NCBI GenBank assembly: GCA_963724065.1
Contig: CAVRTB010000001.1
Coordinates: 372,001-436,000 of the forward strand
Direction: 5' to 3'
DNA from: DASRIA01 sp963724065
Lineage (GTDB): Bacteria; Actinomycetota; Thermoleophilia; Solirubrobacterales; JBBDJG01
Length of the DNA stretch: 64,000 nt
A program made the position numbers and the translations under genes. Below the pieces are notes generated by a model, which saw only the letters and a list, made by a program, of their open reading frames with translations, ran no database searches and was not told the origin of the DNA. Below are positions 32,885 to 41,271 of this stretch, in pieces (within the stretch, counting starts at the first letter, position 1; each line of letters starts with the position of its first letter).

Positions 32885-33358
32885 ATGAGCAGCGCAGACC
32901 ACTTCAGCGACGATCCCGAGCAGACCGGCATCCGGAAGCGCATCGCCGGCCAGGCGGAAGACGCGATCGGCCGCATCGCCGACGACATGCTCGAGAACCC
33001 GGTCGTCAACTCCGCGCTCTCGCGTGCCTTCTCGGCGCGCGAGAAGGTCGCACAGGCACAGCAGTCGGCGATGGACGCTCTCAACCTGCCGACCGCCTCC
33101 GAGCTCGAGAAGCTCGGGCGGCGGCTGCGCACGATCTCCCAGCGCCTGGAGGAGGTCGAGGACGCCGTGGACAAGCTCGGCGTACGCATGGAGGCGCTCA
33201 GTGAAGAGACGCGTGCGTCCGATGCGAACCTGACGGCCCAGGTCGACCGCGTCGATACGCGCCTCGAGCAACTCGGCAGGGACGTCGGCACTCTGCGTCG
33301 CGATGCAGCCCGGGAGGGAATCCCGGGCGAGCCTCCGGTAATCGTGCCCGAGGGCTAG
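32885..33358 (+). CDS. Coiled-coil phasin-like protein
   Basis: A 157-residue, almost wholly helical protein. Residues about 15-65 are an amphipathic helix (IRKRIAGQAEDAIGRIADDML). Residues 70-145 form heptad-rich coiled coils (LEKLGRRLRTISQRLEEVEDAVDKLGVRMEAL). It resembles phasins and PhaF-type granule proteins, but no polymer-granule genes are in the window. GGAGGGAG lies nine bases before ATG 32885. It is the first gene of a string running through to the ether-lipid-like enzymes, two bases before the next gene. Confidence 0.6.
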   Translation: MSSADHFSDDPEQTGIRKRIAGQAEDAIGRIADDMLENPVVNSALSRAFSAREKVAQAQQSAMDALNLPTASELEKLGRRLRTISQRLEEVEDAVDKLGVRMEALSEETRASDANLTAQVDRVDTRLEQLGRDVGTLRRDAAREGIPGEPPVIVPEG

Positions 33359-33360
33359 CG

Positions 33361-33990
33361 ATGCCGCCCGCTCGCAGGTCCAGCGCGCGGAAGACGCCGC
33401 GCAAAGCGAAAGCCGGGTCGGCCGCGTCGTCCGCCGGCCAGTCGCGTCCTGGGGTCGACGGCGTGCGGCGCGCGGTCGAGCGCACCGTCCATACCACCGT
33501 CGGGTCGGCCGGGCTGACACGTGAGCGGGCACAGGAGGTCGTCGACGAAGTCGTGAACCGCGCAGAGCGCGCGCGGCGCGGCGTGCGCGAGGCGGGACAG
33601 CGCCGCGCCGAGGCCGCCGCCGGGGTGAGCGAGCGCGTCCGCGATGCGCTCACCGACCTGCGGCAGATGACCGGCGACGAGATGAAGGAGTTGCGCGGCG
33701 CGATCGAGCGGCTCGCGAGTCAGGTCGAGAGCCTCGAGTCGCGGCTTGCAGCGGCGACCCGGCTGCGCCGGCCCGGCGCGTCGAAGTCGACCGCCGGCAA
33801 GTCGACCGCCCGCAAGTCGACCGCAAGAAAGACCGCGGCGCGCAAGACGACCGCGAAGAAGTCGACGACCGCGAAGAAGTCGACGGCCCGCAAGAAGTCG
33901 ACGGCCCGCAAGACGACGGCGAGGAAGTCAGGGGCCCGCAAGTCGACGGCCCGCAAGTCGACCGGGGGCTCCGGCAGCCGATCGCGCTGA
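33361..33990 (+). CDS. Phasin-like protein with histone H1-like basic tail
   Basis: A 209-residue protein. The N-terminus (1-30) is basic and Ser/Arg-rich, and the middle (about 35-135) is a helical phasin-like domain (VDEVVNRAERARRGVREAGQ, DLRQMTGDEMKELRGAIERL). The tail (about 140-205) is repeats of K/R-S/T-T/A-A-R-K, like KTA-rich tails of histone H1-like and HupB-type proteins. It may link granule or membrane surfaces to DNA, as PhaF does. Its stop overlaps the next ATG by one base (TGATG). Confidence 0.62.
   Translation: MPPARRSSARKTPRKAKAGSAASSAGQSRPGVDGVRRAVERTVHTTVGSAGLTRERAQEVVDEVVNRAERARRGVREAGQRRAEAAAGVSERVRDALTDLRQMTGDEMKELRGAIERLASQVESLESRLAAATRLRRPGASKSTAGKSTARKSTARKTAARKTTAKKSTTAKKSTARKKSTARKTTARKSGARKSTARKSTGGSGSRSR
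33781..33970 (+). repeat. Degenerate tandem repeat coding a basic tail
   Basis: About 190 bp of imperfect repeats based on aagtcgaccgcccgc-like units encode repeated KSTAR and KTTAK blocks. It is inside a coding frame and is not a CRISPR. It may vary in copy number between strains. Confidence 0.7.
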
Positions 33991-34982
33991 TGGGCCGCCG
34001 GGTCCTGATCACCGGCGTCTCGGGATTCTGGGGCACGGAGCTCGCCCGCCGCCTCGAGCGCGCGCCGGAGTTCGAGTACATCGCGGGGCTCGACGTGCGG
34101 CCGCCGGCGGCTGACCTCGGACGCACTGAGTTCATCCGCGCGGACATCCGCAACCCGCTGCTCTCGAAGTTGCTGCCCCGGACCGAGATCGACACGGTCG
34201 TCCATTGCGACGTCCTGCTGGTCCCCGAGCCGGGGAAGGCGCCGTCGCAGCTGCACGACATCAACGTGATCGGGTCGCTCCAGTTGCTCGCCGCTTGCGA
34301 GAAGGCCGAGTCGGTCCGCACGATCGTCGTCCGCGGGTCGGCGGCGATCTATGGCGCCGAGCCCAACGCGCCCAACTTCTTCACCGAGGATATGGCCAGC
34401 CGTTTTCCGCTGCGGACGCGTTTCCAGCGCGACATCGGCGAGCTCGAGAACTACTTCGAGAACTTCGCGCGCCGATTCGCGGAGGTCAAGGTGATGATGC
34501 TGCGCTACCAGCCGACGCTCGGCACCGCGATCGACTCGCCGCTGACCCGGTACCTGCAGCGGTCCGTGGTCCCGACCCAGCTCGGGTACGACCCGCTGCT
34601 CCAATTCGTGCACGCCGAGGATGCGGTTTCGGCGCTCGAGGCGGCCGTGCGCAACCCCGTGCGCGGACCGGTGAACGTGGCGGGCGAGGGGAGCGTGTCC
34701 CTCAGCCGGTTGTTGCGCCTCGCCGGGCGGGTTCCCGCACCCGTGCCGGCGCCGCTGTTCGGCGCGGCGCTCGGCGCGGGAGCGCGCTTCGGCCTGCCGC
34801 GGCTGCCCGAGGAGGCGGTCCTGTGGCTGCGCAACGGCCTCACGATCGACTGCCGGCGCTTGGTCGAGGAGGTCGGCTTCCGCCCGCGATCCACGATGGA
34901 CGCGGTCGACGACTTCGTTGCGGAGCTGCGCGGCCGCCGTGCGCTACCCGATCTGCGCGACCCTGCCGGTCTGGCCGCATGA
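33990..34982 (+). CDS. NAD-dependent epimerase/dehydratase family (extended SDR)
   Basis: A 330-residue Rossmann protein starting MGRRVLITGVSGFWGTELARRLE. The NAD motif is intact (GVSGFWG), with a D-containing strand (GLDVRPP). The usual YxxxK is not obvious; RGSAAIYGAE occupies the serine strand and RDIGELENYFENFAR follows. It resembles the mycobacterial GalE2-like proteins encoded next to a PlsC-type acyltransferase gene. Its 3' end overlaps that gene's start by 4 bp (ATGA), and the 5' end overlaps the phasin gene by one base. The substrate is unknown; a role in lipid head-group or ketone reduction is inferred only from position. Confidence 0.75.
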   Translation: MGRRVLITGVSGFWGTELARRLERAPEFEYIAGLDVRPPAADLGRTEFIRADIRNPLLSKLLPRTEIDTVVHCDVLLVPEPGKAPSQLHDINVIGSLQLLAACEKAESVRTIVVRGSAAIYGAEPNAPNFFTEDMASRFPLRTRFQRDIGELENYFENFARRFAEVKVMMLRYQPTLGTAIDSPLTRYLQRSVVPTQLGYDPLLQFVHAEDAVSALEAAVRNPVRGPVNVAGEGSVSLSRLLRLAGRVPAPVPAPLFGAALGAGARFGLPRLPEEAVLWLRNGLTIDCRRLVEEVGFRPRSTMDAVDDFVAELRGRRALPDLRDPAGLAA

Positions 34983-36031
34983 GCGCGGACCGCCATGCGA
35001 CTCAGCGCGAGCGGGCGCGCCGCCTACGCCTCGACATGGAGGCCGAAGCCGACGCGGCGCGGGTCGCCGAGCAGCGCCCGCCGCTGCGTCGTCCCGAGCC
35101 CGAGGCGGCGCGCGCGGCATTCGACTTCCTCGCGATGCTTCGTGAGGCGACTCGCCAGGGCAGCGATCTGCCGGCGGCCGTCGAGCGGGCCGCGGGCACG
35201 CTGCCCGGCTCGGCGCGCGATATCGCGGACCGTGCCGCGCGCCGGCTGCGGGGCGAGTACGCGCAGGACGAATGGGGCTTCGACGAGGAGATGGTGGAGA
35301 TCGTGTATCCGTTGTTCGAGCTCCTTTATCGCCGGTGGTGGCGGACAGAGGCGACGGGAGTGGCCAACGTGCCTTCCCACGGTCAGGCGCTGCTGGTCGC
35401 GAACCACGCGGGAGTGCTGCCGTGGGACGCGGCGATGATGAGCGTCGCGATCCTCAAGCACCATCCGCTGCCGCGCCATCCGCGGTTCATGGTGCTCGAT
35501 TGGGCGTTCCGGCTGCCGTGGGTGAGCGCCTTCATGCGGCGGATCGGCGGCGTGGTCGCCTCCCCCTACAACGCGATGCGCCTACTCGAGCAGGGCCACC
35601 TCGTGATGGTGTTCCCCGAGGGGTCGAAGGGCGCGGGCAAGCCGTTCTCCGAGCGCTACCGCCTTCAGCGCTTCGGCCGCGGGGGCTTCGTCGAGCTCGC
35701 GCTGCGCACGGGCGCGCCGATCGTGCCGGTGGCGGTGGTCGGCGCGGAGGAGATCTACCCGAAGCTCGGCGAGTCCCGGATCCTGTCGCGGCTCACGGGG
35801 GCGCCGTACTTTCCCCTGACGCCCACGTTCCCGTGGCTCGGGCCGGCGGGTGCCATTCCGCTGCCGTCGAAGTGGCGGATCGAGTTCTGCGAGCCGATCG
35901 ACCTCTCCGCACACGGCCCGGAGGCCGCCCGCGACCGCGCGCTCGTATTCGAGCTCTCCGAGCAGGTGCGCCACACGGTCCAAGAGGCGGTGTTCCGGAA
36001 CCTCGTCGCGCGCGGTTCTGCCTTCATCTAG
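34979..36031 (+). CDS. PlsC-type acyltransferase with N-terminal extension
   Basis: A 350-residue lysophospholipid-acyltransferase (LPLAT) fold enzyme. The catalytic NHxxxxD block reads NHAGVLPWD, the glycerophosphate-binding stretch is FPEGSKG, and the closing motif is APIVPVAVVGAEEIYP. An N-terminal extension of about 120 residues (helical, acidic/Arg-rich) is not seen in plain PlsC. It moves an acyl group from acyl-CoA or acyl-ACP to a glycerol-3-phosphate, DHAP or lyso-lipid acceptor. The start overlaps the SDR stop (ATGA). The next two genes encode a fatty-acid reductase and an alkyl-DHAP-synthase-like protein, so a DHAP acyltransferase role is plausible but unproved. Confidence 0.82.
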   Translation: MSADRHATQRERARRLRLDMEAEADAARVAEQRPPLRRPEPEAARAAFDFLAMLREATRQGSDLPAAVERAAGTLPGSARDIADRAARRLRGEYAQDEWGFDEEMVEIVYPLFELLYRRWWRTEATGVANVPSHGQALLVANHAGVLPWDAAMMSVAILKHHPLPRHPRFMVLDWAFRLPWVSAFMRRIGGVVASPYNAMRLLEQGHLVMVFPEGSKGAGKPFSERYRLQRFGRGGFVELALRTGAPIVPVAVVGAEEIYPKLGESRILSRLTGAPYFPLTPTFPWLGPAGAIPLPSKWRIEFCEPIDLSAHGPEAARDRALVFELSEQVRHTVQEAVFRNLVARGSAFI

Positions 36032-36118
36032 ACGTGGGCGAAGCCTCGGCCGGCCGCGCACGTATATGTTTCGCCCGCGCGTTCGCGCAGGGTTCAACAA
36101 TCGGGTGAGGAGAGAAGC

Positions 36119-38098
36119 ATGAGGTACTTCGTCACGGGCGCGACCGGCTTCATCGGGCGTCACCTGGTGAGCGAACTGCTGAAGCGCGAGGGCACCGTCT
36201 ACGTGCTCGTGCGCGAGGGCTCACGGGCGCGGCTCGAGGAGCTGCTGTCGTCCTGGGACCCCGGGCCCGAGCGGATCGTCCCGGTGATCGGCGATCTGAC
36301 GGCGCCGGGGCTCGGTGTCTCCGATCCCGACAAGGAGCGCCTCCGGGGGGTCGACCACTTCTTCCACCTCGCCGCCGTCTACGACATGTCGGCCGACGAG
36401 GAGAGCAACCGGCGAGCGAACGTGGACGGCACCCGCCACGCGGTCGAGCTCGCGAACGAACTGGGCGCGAGCATCTTCCACCACACCAGCTCGATCGCCG
36501 TGTCGGGTCGCTACCGCGGCCTGTTCCGCGAGGACATGTTCGACGAGGGGCAGAAGCTCGCCGATCCCTACTCCCGGACCAAGTTCGAGTCCGAGAAGCT
36601 CGTGCGCGACGAGGCGGACGTGCCGTGGCGGGTTTACCGGCCCGCGATCGTCGTCGGGCACTCGCAGACAGGCGAGATGGACAAGATCGACGGCCCCTAC
36701 TACTTCTTCAAGGTGATCCAGAAGCTGCGGGACCTGATCCCGAGGTGGATGCCGGTGATCGGTCTGGAAGGCGGCAAGATCAACGTGGTCCCGGTCGACT
36801 TCGTGGCGCAGGCGATGGATCACATCGCGCACCAGCCCGGGCTGGACGGGCAGGCCTTCCATCTCACGGACCCGAAGCCGAAGTCGGCCGGCCAGCTGGT
36901 CAACACCTTCGCGCGGGCCGGGCACGCGCCCGAGGCGAGCATGCGCATCGACCGCCAGATGATGAACGTCATGCCGAAGGGAGCACGCTCGATGGTCGCG
37001 CAGCTGCCGCCGGTGCGGCGGATCATCGACCAGCTGCTGGGTGACTTCGGGATCCCGCGAGAGGTCCTCACCTACATCGACTATCCGAGCGACTACGACG
37101 CGCGCGACGCGCAGCGGGCGCTCGAGGGCACTGGCATCCAGGTTCCCGCGCTGGAGGCATACGCCGACCGGCTGTGGGACTACTGGGAGCGCAACCTCGA
37201 CCCGGACCTGTTCAAGGACCGCAGCCTGCGCGGCGCCATCGAGGGCAAGGTGGTCGTCATCACGGGCGCCTCGAGCGGCATCGGCCAGGCCCTCGCGATG
37301 AAGGTCGGCGAGGCGGGCGGGATCGTCGCGCTCGTGGCGCGCTCCGAGGACAAGCTGCAGGAGATCAAGGGCGAAATCGAGCAGGCGGGCGGCGCGGCGA
37401 CCGTGCATCCGGCCGATCTCGCGGACCTCGAGGATGCCGACCGCCTTGTCGCGGACGTGCTCCGCGAGCATGGACGCGTGGACGTGCTCGTCAACAACGC
37501 GGGCCGCTCGATCCGCCGGTCGGTCGCGAACTCCTATGACCGCTTTCACGACTACCAGCGCACGATGCAGCTCAACTACTTCGGCGCGCTGAAGCTGATC
37601 ATGGGGTTCCTGCCGAGCATGCGACAGCGAAAGTCGGGCCACATCATCAACATCTCCTCGATCGGAGCGCAGACGAACACGCCGCGATTCTCGGCGTACG
37701 TCGCCAGCAAGAGCGCGCTCGATGCGTTCTCGCGCTCGATGGCGTCGGAGCTCGTCGACGACAAGGTGTTCGTGACGACCGTCTACATGCCGCTGGTGCG
37801 CACTCCGATGATCGCGCCCACCGGCATCTACGACGCGTTCCCGACCGCCTCGCCCGAAGAGGCCGCCGACCTGATCGTGCAGGCCATCATCCAGAGGCCG
37901 AAGAAGGTCGCCACGCGGCTCGGGACCTTCGGCGAGGTGCTGTACACGCTCGCGCCGAAGTCCGTCGACGTGATCCTCAACACGGCCTACAAGCTCTTCC
38001 CGGAGAGCGCGGCGGCGAAGGGCGAGAAGAAGAAGGACGCAGAGGTCTCGACCGAGGGCATCGCGTTCGCCCATTTGATGCGGGGAGTGCATTGGTAG
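36119..38098 (+). CDS. Two-domain fatty acyl-CoA reductase (AcrA1/FAR-type)
   Basis: A 659-residue protein made of two short-chain-dehydrogenase-like domains. Domain 1 (about 1-360) is FAR-like NAD_binding_4: FVTGATGFIGRHL, then RRANVDGTRHAVELA and YSRTKFESEKLV with the YxxxK pair. Domain 2 (about 375-610) is a classical SDR: VVITGASSGIGQALA, NNAGRSI and YVASKSALDAFSRSMASE. This length and layout match the bacterial fatty acyl-CoA reductases of Marinobacter and mycobacterial AcrA1. Those enzymes reduce acyl-CoA to aldehyde and alcohol with NADPH. GAGGAG lies about nine bases upstream of ATG. It is 22 bp before the AGPS-like gene, so it may supply its fatty alcohol. Confidence 0.82.
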   Translation: MRYFVTGATGFIGRHLVSELLKREGTVYVLVREGSRARLEELLSSWDPGPERIVPVIGDLTAPGLGVSDPDKERLRGVDHFFHLAAVYDMSADEESNRRANVDGTRHAVELANELGASIFHHTSSIAVSGRYRGLFREDMFDEGQKLADPYSRTKFESEKLVRDEADVPWRVYRPAIVVGHSQTGEMDKIDGPYYFFKVIQKLRDLIPRWMPVIGLEGGKINVVPVDFVAQAMDHIAHQPGLDGQAFHLTDPKPKSAGQLVNTFARAGHAPEASMRIDRQMMNVMPKGARSMVAQLPPVRRIIDQLLGDFGIPREVLTYIDYPSDYDARDAQRALEGTGIQVPALEAYADRLWDYWERNLDPDLFKDRSLRGAIEGKVVVITGASSGIGQALAMKVGEAGGIVALVARSEDKLQEIKGEIEQAGGAATVHPADLADLEDADRLVADVLREHGRVDVLVNNAGRSIRRSVANSYDRFHDYQRTMQLNYFGALKLIMGFLPSMRQRKSGHIINISSIGAQTNTPRFSAYVASKSALDAFSRSMASELVDDKVFVTTVYMPLVRTPMIAPTGIYDAFPTASPEEAADLIVQAIIQRPKKVATRLGTFGEVLYTLAPKSVDVILNTAYKLFPESAAAKGEKKKDAEVSTEGIAFAHLMRGVHW

Positions 38099-38120
38099 TA
38101 CTGCGCGGTTCGGCGGTGCT

Positions 38121-39716
38121 GTGACGCAGGCGCCACCAACCCCGGTTCGCCGCCGAAAATTCTGGGGGTGGGGCTACGAGGACGAGCAGCCTTCGCCGGG
38201 GGAGCTGCGCACTGCCGCCGAGGGCATCCGCGCCCACCTCGGGTTCGGCGACGGGACCGTCGAGCAGCCCGTCCCGCTCGACCGGGTGGAGCTGCCGGCA
38301 CCGCGGCTCTCGCCGCCCGCATCGCTGGCGGAGATCTGCACGGACGATGATTACGAGCGCGCTTCGCACGCCTATGGGAAGGCCTACCGCGACATCGTGC
38401 GCGCCTTCCGCGGGCGCTTCGACCACGTGCCCGACGTCGTCGCGCGCCCGGCCGACGCGAAGCAGGTGGTGGAGCTGCTCGACTGGTGCGAGGAGCGCGG
38501 CGCGGCGGCGATCCCGTACGGCGGCGGAACGAGCGTGGTCGGCGGCGTCGAGCCGCGCGTCGGCGACGGGTACGCGGGCACCGTCACGATCGACCTCGGA
38601 CGTCTCGACCGCGTGCTCGAGATCGACCGCGCGTCGCGTGCGGCGCTGATCCAGGGTGGCGCCACAGGGCCGGGCCTCGAGGACCAGTTGCGCGAGCACG
38701 ACCTCACGCTGCGTCATTTCCCGCAGTCCTTCCAGCTCTCGACGCTCGGCGGCTGGATCGCGACGCGGGCCGGCGGTCACTTCGCAACGCTCTACACGCA
38801 CATCGACGACCTCGTCGAGTCGATCACGGCGGTCACTCCCACCGGCATGATCGAGACGCGCCGCCTGCCGGGATCGGGTGCCGGCCCGAGCCCGGACCGC
38901 ATGCTGCTCGGCTCGGAGGGAATCCTCGGCGTGATCACGCAGGCGTGGATGCGAGTCCAGGACCGCCCGACCCACAAGGCCTCGGCGGGCGTCACCTACC
39001 CGGACCTGCAGACGGGGGCCGAGGCCGTGCGGGCGCTCTCGCAGAGCGGGCTGTACCCCACGAACTGCCGCCTGCTGGATCCGGCCGAGGCGGAGATCAC
39101 CGGTGCCTCCGCGGAAGGGGCCCTGCTCGTGCTGGGCTTCGAATCCGCGGATCACCCGGTCGACGCGTGGATGGACCGCGCGCTCGAGCTCGCTGCCGAT
39201 CACGGAGGCGCGATCACGCGGCGCAGCGAAGGCAAGGACTCGGTCGGGGCGTGGCGGGACACATTCCTGCGCGCGCCCTACCTGCGCGACACGTTCGTCG
39301 CGTGCGGCGTGATCAGCGACACGTTCGAGACCGCGATCACCTGGGACCGGTTCGCCGCGTTTCACACGGCGGTGCTCGACGCGACCGAGCGCGCCGTGCG
39401 CGAGGTCTGTGGCGACGGTCGCGTGATGTGCCGGTTCACGCACGTGTATCCCGACGGCCCAGCGCCGTACTTCACGGTGCTCGCACCCGCGCGGCGCGGA
39501 TCGGAGCTCGAGCAGTGGGACGAGATCAAGGCGGCCGCCGCGGACGCCGTGATCGCCGGAGGCGGGACGATCACCCACCACCACGCGGTCGGGCGGGACC
39601 ATCGGCCCTGGTACGACCGCCAGCGACCGGATCGCTTCGCCGATGCGCTGCGCGCGGCGAAGGCGACCCTCGACCCGGGGGCGGTCCTCAACCCCGGCGT
39701 TCTGATCGACCCCTAA
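38121..39716 (+). CDS. agpS: Alkyl-dihydroxyacetone-phosphate synthase-like FAD enzyme
   Basis: A 531-residue FAD-linked oxidase-family protein with the fingerprint of alkylglycerone-phosphate synthase: N-terminal RRKFWGWGYEDEQ, PYGGGTSVVGGVE (FAD pyrophosphate loop), TLRHFPQSFQLSTLGGWIAT and AGGHFATLYTHIDDLVES. RRLPGSGAGPSPDRMLLGSEGILG and CRLLDPAEAEITGA follow. A C-terminal HHHAVGRDHRPWYDR (His-rich active-site loop) is kept. The known reaction swaps the acyl chain of acyl-DHAP for a fatty alcohol to give an ether bond. It lies directly after a fatty acyl-CoA reductase, and GTG 38121 is 22 bp from that gene's stop. Alternatively it could act on another hydroxy-acid like related oxidases. 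Confidence 0.83.
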   Translation: MTQAPPTPVRRRKFWGWGYEDEQPSPGELRTAAEGIRAHLGFGDGTVEQPVPLDRVELPAPRLSPPASLAEICTDDDYERASHAYGKAYRDIVRAFRGRFDHVPDVVARPADAKQVVELLDWCEERGAAAIPYGGGTSVVGGVEPRVGDGYAGTVTIDLGRLDRVLEIDRASRAALIQGGATGPGLEDQLREHDLTLRHFPQSFQLSTLGGWIATRAGGHFATLYTHIDDLVESITAVTPTGMIETRRLPGSGAGPSPDRMLLGSEGILGVITQAWMRVQDRPTHKASAGVTYPDLQTGAEAVRALSQSGLYPTNCRLLDPAEAEITGASAEGALLVLGFESADHPVDAWMDRALELAADHGGAITRRSEGKDSVGAWRDTFLRAPYLRDTFVACGVISDTFETAITWDRFAAFHTAVLDATERAVREVCGDGRVMCRFTHVYPDGPAPYFTVLAPARRGSELEQWDEIKAAAADAVIAGGGTITHHHAVGRDHRPWYDRQRPDRFADALRAAKATLDPGAVLNPGVLIDP

Positions 39717-39719
39717 ACT
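39714..39719 (+). promoter_or_regulatory. -10 box for zinc-ribbon gene
   Basis: TAAACT with seven bases to ATG 39727. It overlaps the end of the preceding coding region, so the small gene has its own leaderless promoter. Confidence 0.5.
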
Positions 39720-39726
39720 TTGGGTC

Positions 39727-40017
39727 ATGAGCATCCTCGGGGAGCCCGGTGATCGTGAAGAGCTGCAGCAGTTGCGCGCAAACGAGATCCACCTCCCGCG
39801 CAAGGACACGCGCGAGGCTGCGAAGACAATCGGCCGGGGGACGCTTGCGTGTCCATCGTGCGACGTGCCGATCGTTGCGTCCGCGCCCGTGGCGATCGGG
39901 GCGCTGATGCGCTGCCCGTTCTGTCGCGAGCTGCATCCAGCCCGCGGATTCCTGCGGCTCGGCGAGCCGGACACCTCGCTCAACGAGGTGCGGGTCACGG
40001 CGCGCCTCGGCCGGTAA
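39727..40017 (+). CDS. Small zinc-ribbon protein
   Basis: A 96-residue soluble protein with a CPSC...CPFC pair (about 42-45 and 63-66) that should hold one zinc ion. It has an acidic helical N-terminus (REELQQLRANEIHLPRKDTREAAK) and a short basic tail. It sits between the AGPS-like gene and the cyclase fusion. No family name is known to me; a protein-protein or nucleic-acid-binding role is possible. Confidence 0.65.
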   Translation: MSILGEPGDREELQQLRANEIHLPRKDTREAAKTIGRGTLACPSCDVPIVASAPVAIGALMRCPFCRELHPARGFLRLGEPDTSLNEVRVTARLGR

Positions 40018-40050
40018 CACGCCGGCCGCATCGGATCGGCAACCGTCTAG

Positions 40051-40056
40051 TAGCTT
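40051..40056 (+). promoter_or_regulatory. -10 box for MerR-cyclase gene
   Basis: TAGCTT with six bases to GTG 40063; leaderless spacing. Confidence 0.45.
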
Positions 40057-40062
40057 GGCCCG

Positions 40063-41259
40063 GTGCCCGAGGCCGATGAGATAAGCCTCGCCGCCGCTGC
40101 GCGGCAGGCGGGAGTGTCGACGGCGACCCTCAAACGCTGGGGTGAGCAGGGCATCATCCCCGACTACCGCGGGCGCTGGACGCGCGCAGCCGCGGCGCAT
40201 GCCCGCATCGTGGCGCGGCTGCGCGAGCAGGGTCACTCGCTCGAGGAGATCAAGGCGGGCGGGGAGGACGGTCGCCTTGCCTTCGGGTACGTGGACGAGC
40301 TGTTCCCGGCCCGTGAGAGCCGCTACGACCTCGACGCCGCGGCCGCCGAGACCAGGCTCGAGCCCGCGCTGATCGAGCGCCTGTGGCGGTCGATGGGCCT
40401 GCCGGCCTGGATGCTGGACCACCTCGGGGAGGAGGACCTCGAAGCGCTGCGCTACATGGGCGCCGTGCTCGAAGCGGGCTTTCCGCTGGTCGCGTTCCTC
40501 CAGGTGTTGCACGTCTACGGCCAAGCGCTCCGGCAGATCGCGGACGCCGAGGCACGCCTGTTCCGCATCTACGTGCACGAGCCCCTGATCAAGGACGGCG
40601 TCCCCTCGACGGACATGTCGCAGGAGATGGGCGACCTGATCTCGGAGCTGCTGCCGCAGACCATGCCGCTGATGGTCTACCTGCACCGCAACTTCCTGAG
40701 GCACTCGGTCGAGCAGGACGTGATCGCGAACATGTGGACCGATCTGCTCGATGACGACGGTGCGGCCCTCGGGCAGCTGCGTGTCGCGATCGCGTTCGCG
40801 GACCTCGTGGGCTTCGTGCGGTTCACGGAGGAGGAGGGCGAGCAGGAGGCGCTCGATCTGGTCGAGAGCTTCGTCGCGTCCGTGGAGGAGTCGTTGCCCG
40901 GCAGCGCCCGAGTCGTCAAGAACATCGGCGACGGCGTGATGATCGTGGGCACCGATCCCGTCGCCCTGACGGACTGGGCGATCGGCTTCCAGGAGGGGTT
41001 CGAGCGCCGCTCGAGCCCGCGCATCGGCATCCACTACGGGCGCACGGTGTACCGCGACGGCGATTACTTCGGTGGCAACGTGAACCTCGCGTCACGTGTC
41101 GTGGCGCGCGCGCACGCGGCCGAGGTACTCGTGACCGCGCCCGTGGTGGAGGCGGTGGGAGCGCGCACCGACCTCGATTTCGAGCCGATCGGCGAGGTTC
41201 AGCTGAAGGGATTCAAGGAGCCTACGGCGCTCTACATCGCGCGGTCGCCGGTGGACTAG
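40063..41259 (+). CDS. MerR-type HTH fused to class III adenylate cyclase
   Basis: A 398-residue two-part protein. Residues about 6-70 form a MerR winged helix (ISLAAAARQAGVSTATLKRWGEQGII). Residues about 95-225 are a helical middle region resembling the regulatory domain of mycobacterial cyclases. Residues 235-390 are the class III catalytic domain. Both metal aspartates are present (D247 in AFADLVGF, D290 in NIGDGVMIV), together with adenine-selecting Lys 286 and the transition-state Asn/Arg of GNVNLASR. It probably makes cAMP and may bind DNA. No cAMP receptor gene is nearby. It lies 45 bp after the zinc-ribbon gene with its own -10. Confidence 0.8.
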   Translation: MPEADEISLAAAARQAGVSTATLKRWGEQGIIPDYRGRWTRAAAAHARIVARLREQGHSLEEIKAGGEDGRLAFGYVDELFPARESRYDLDAAAAETRLEPALIERLWRSMGLPAWMLDHLGEEDLEALRYMGAVLEAGFPLVAFLQVLHVYGQALRQIADAEARLFRIYVHEPLIKDGVPSTDMSQEMGDLISELLPQTMPLMVYLHRNFLRHSVEQDVIANMWTDLLDDDGAALGQLRVAIAFADLVGFVRFTEEEGEQEALDLVESFVASVEESLPGSARVVKNIGDGVMIVGTDPVALTDWAIGFQEGFERRSSPRIGIHYGRTVYRDGDYFGGNVNLASRVVARAHAAEVLVTAPVVEAVGARTDLDFEPIGEVQLKGFKEPTALYIARSPVD

Positions 41260-41271
41260 GCCCGGCCGGGA

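Noticed and set aside
33781..33970. CRISPR-like repeat array
   Set aside because: Repeats are imperfect, have no spacers and stay in frame, encoding a basic KSTAR tail.
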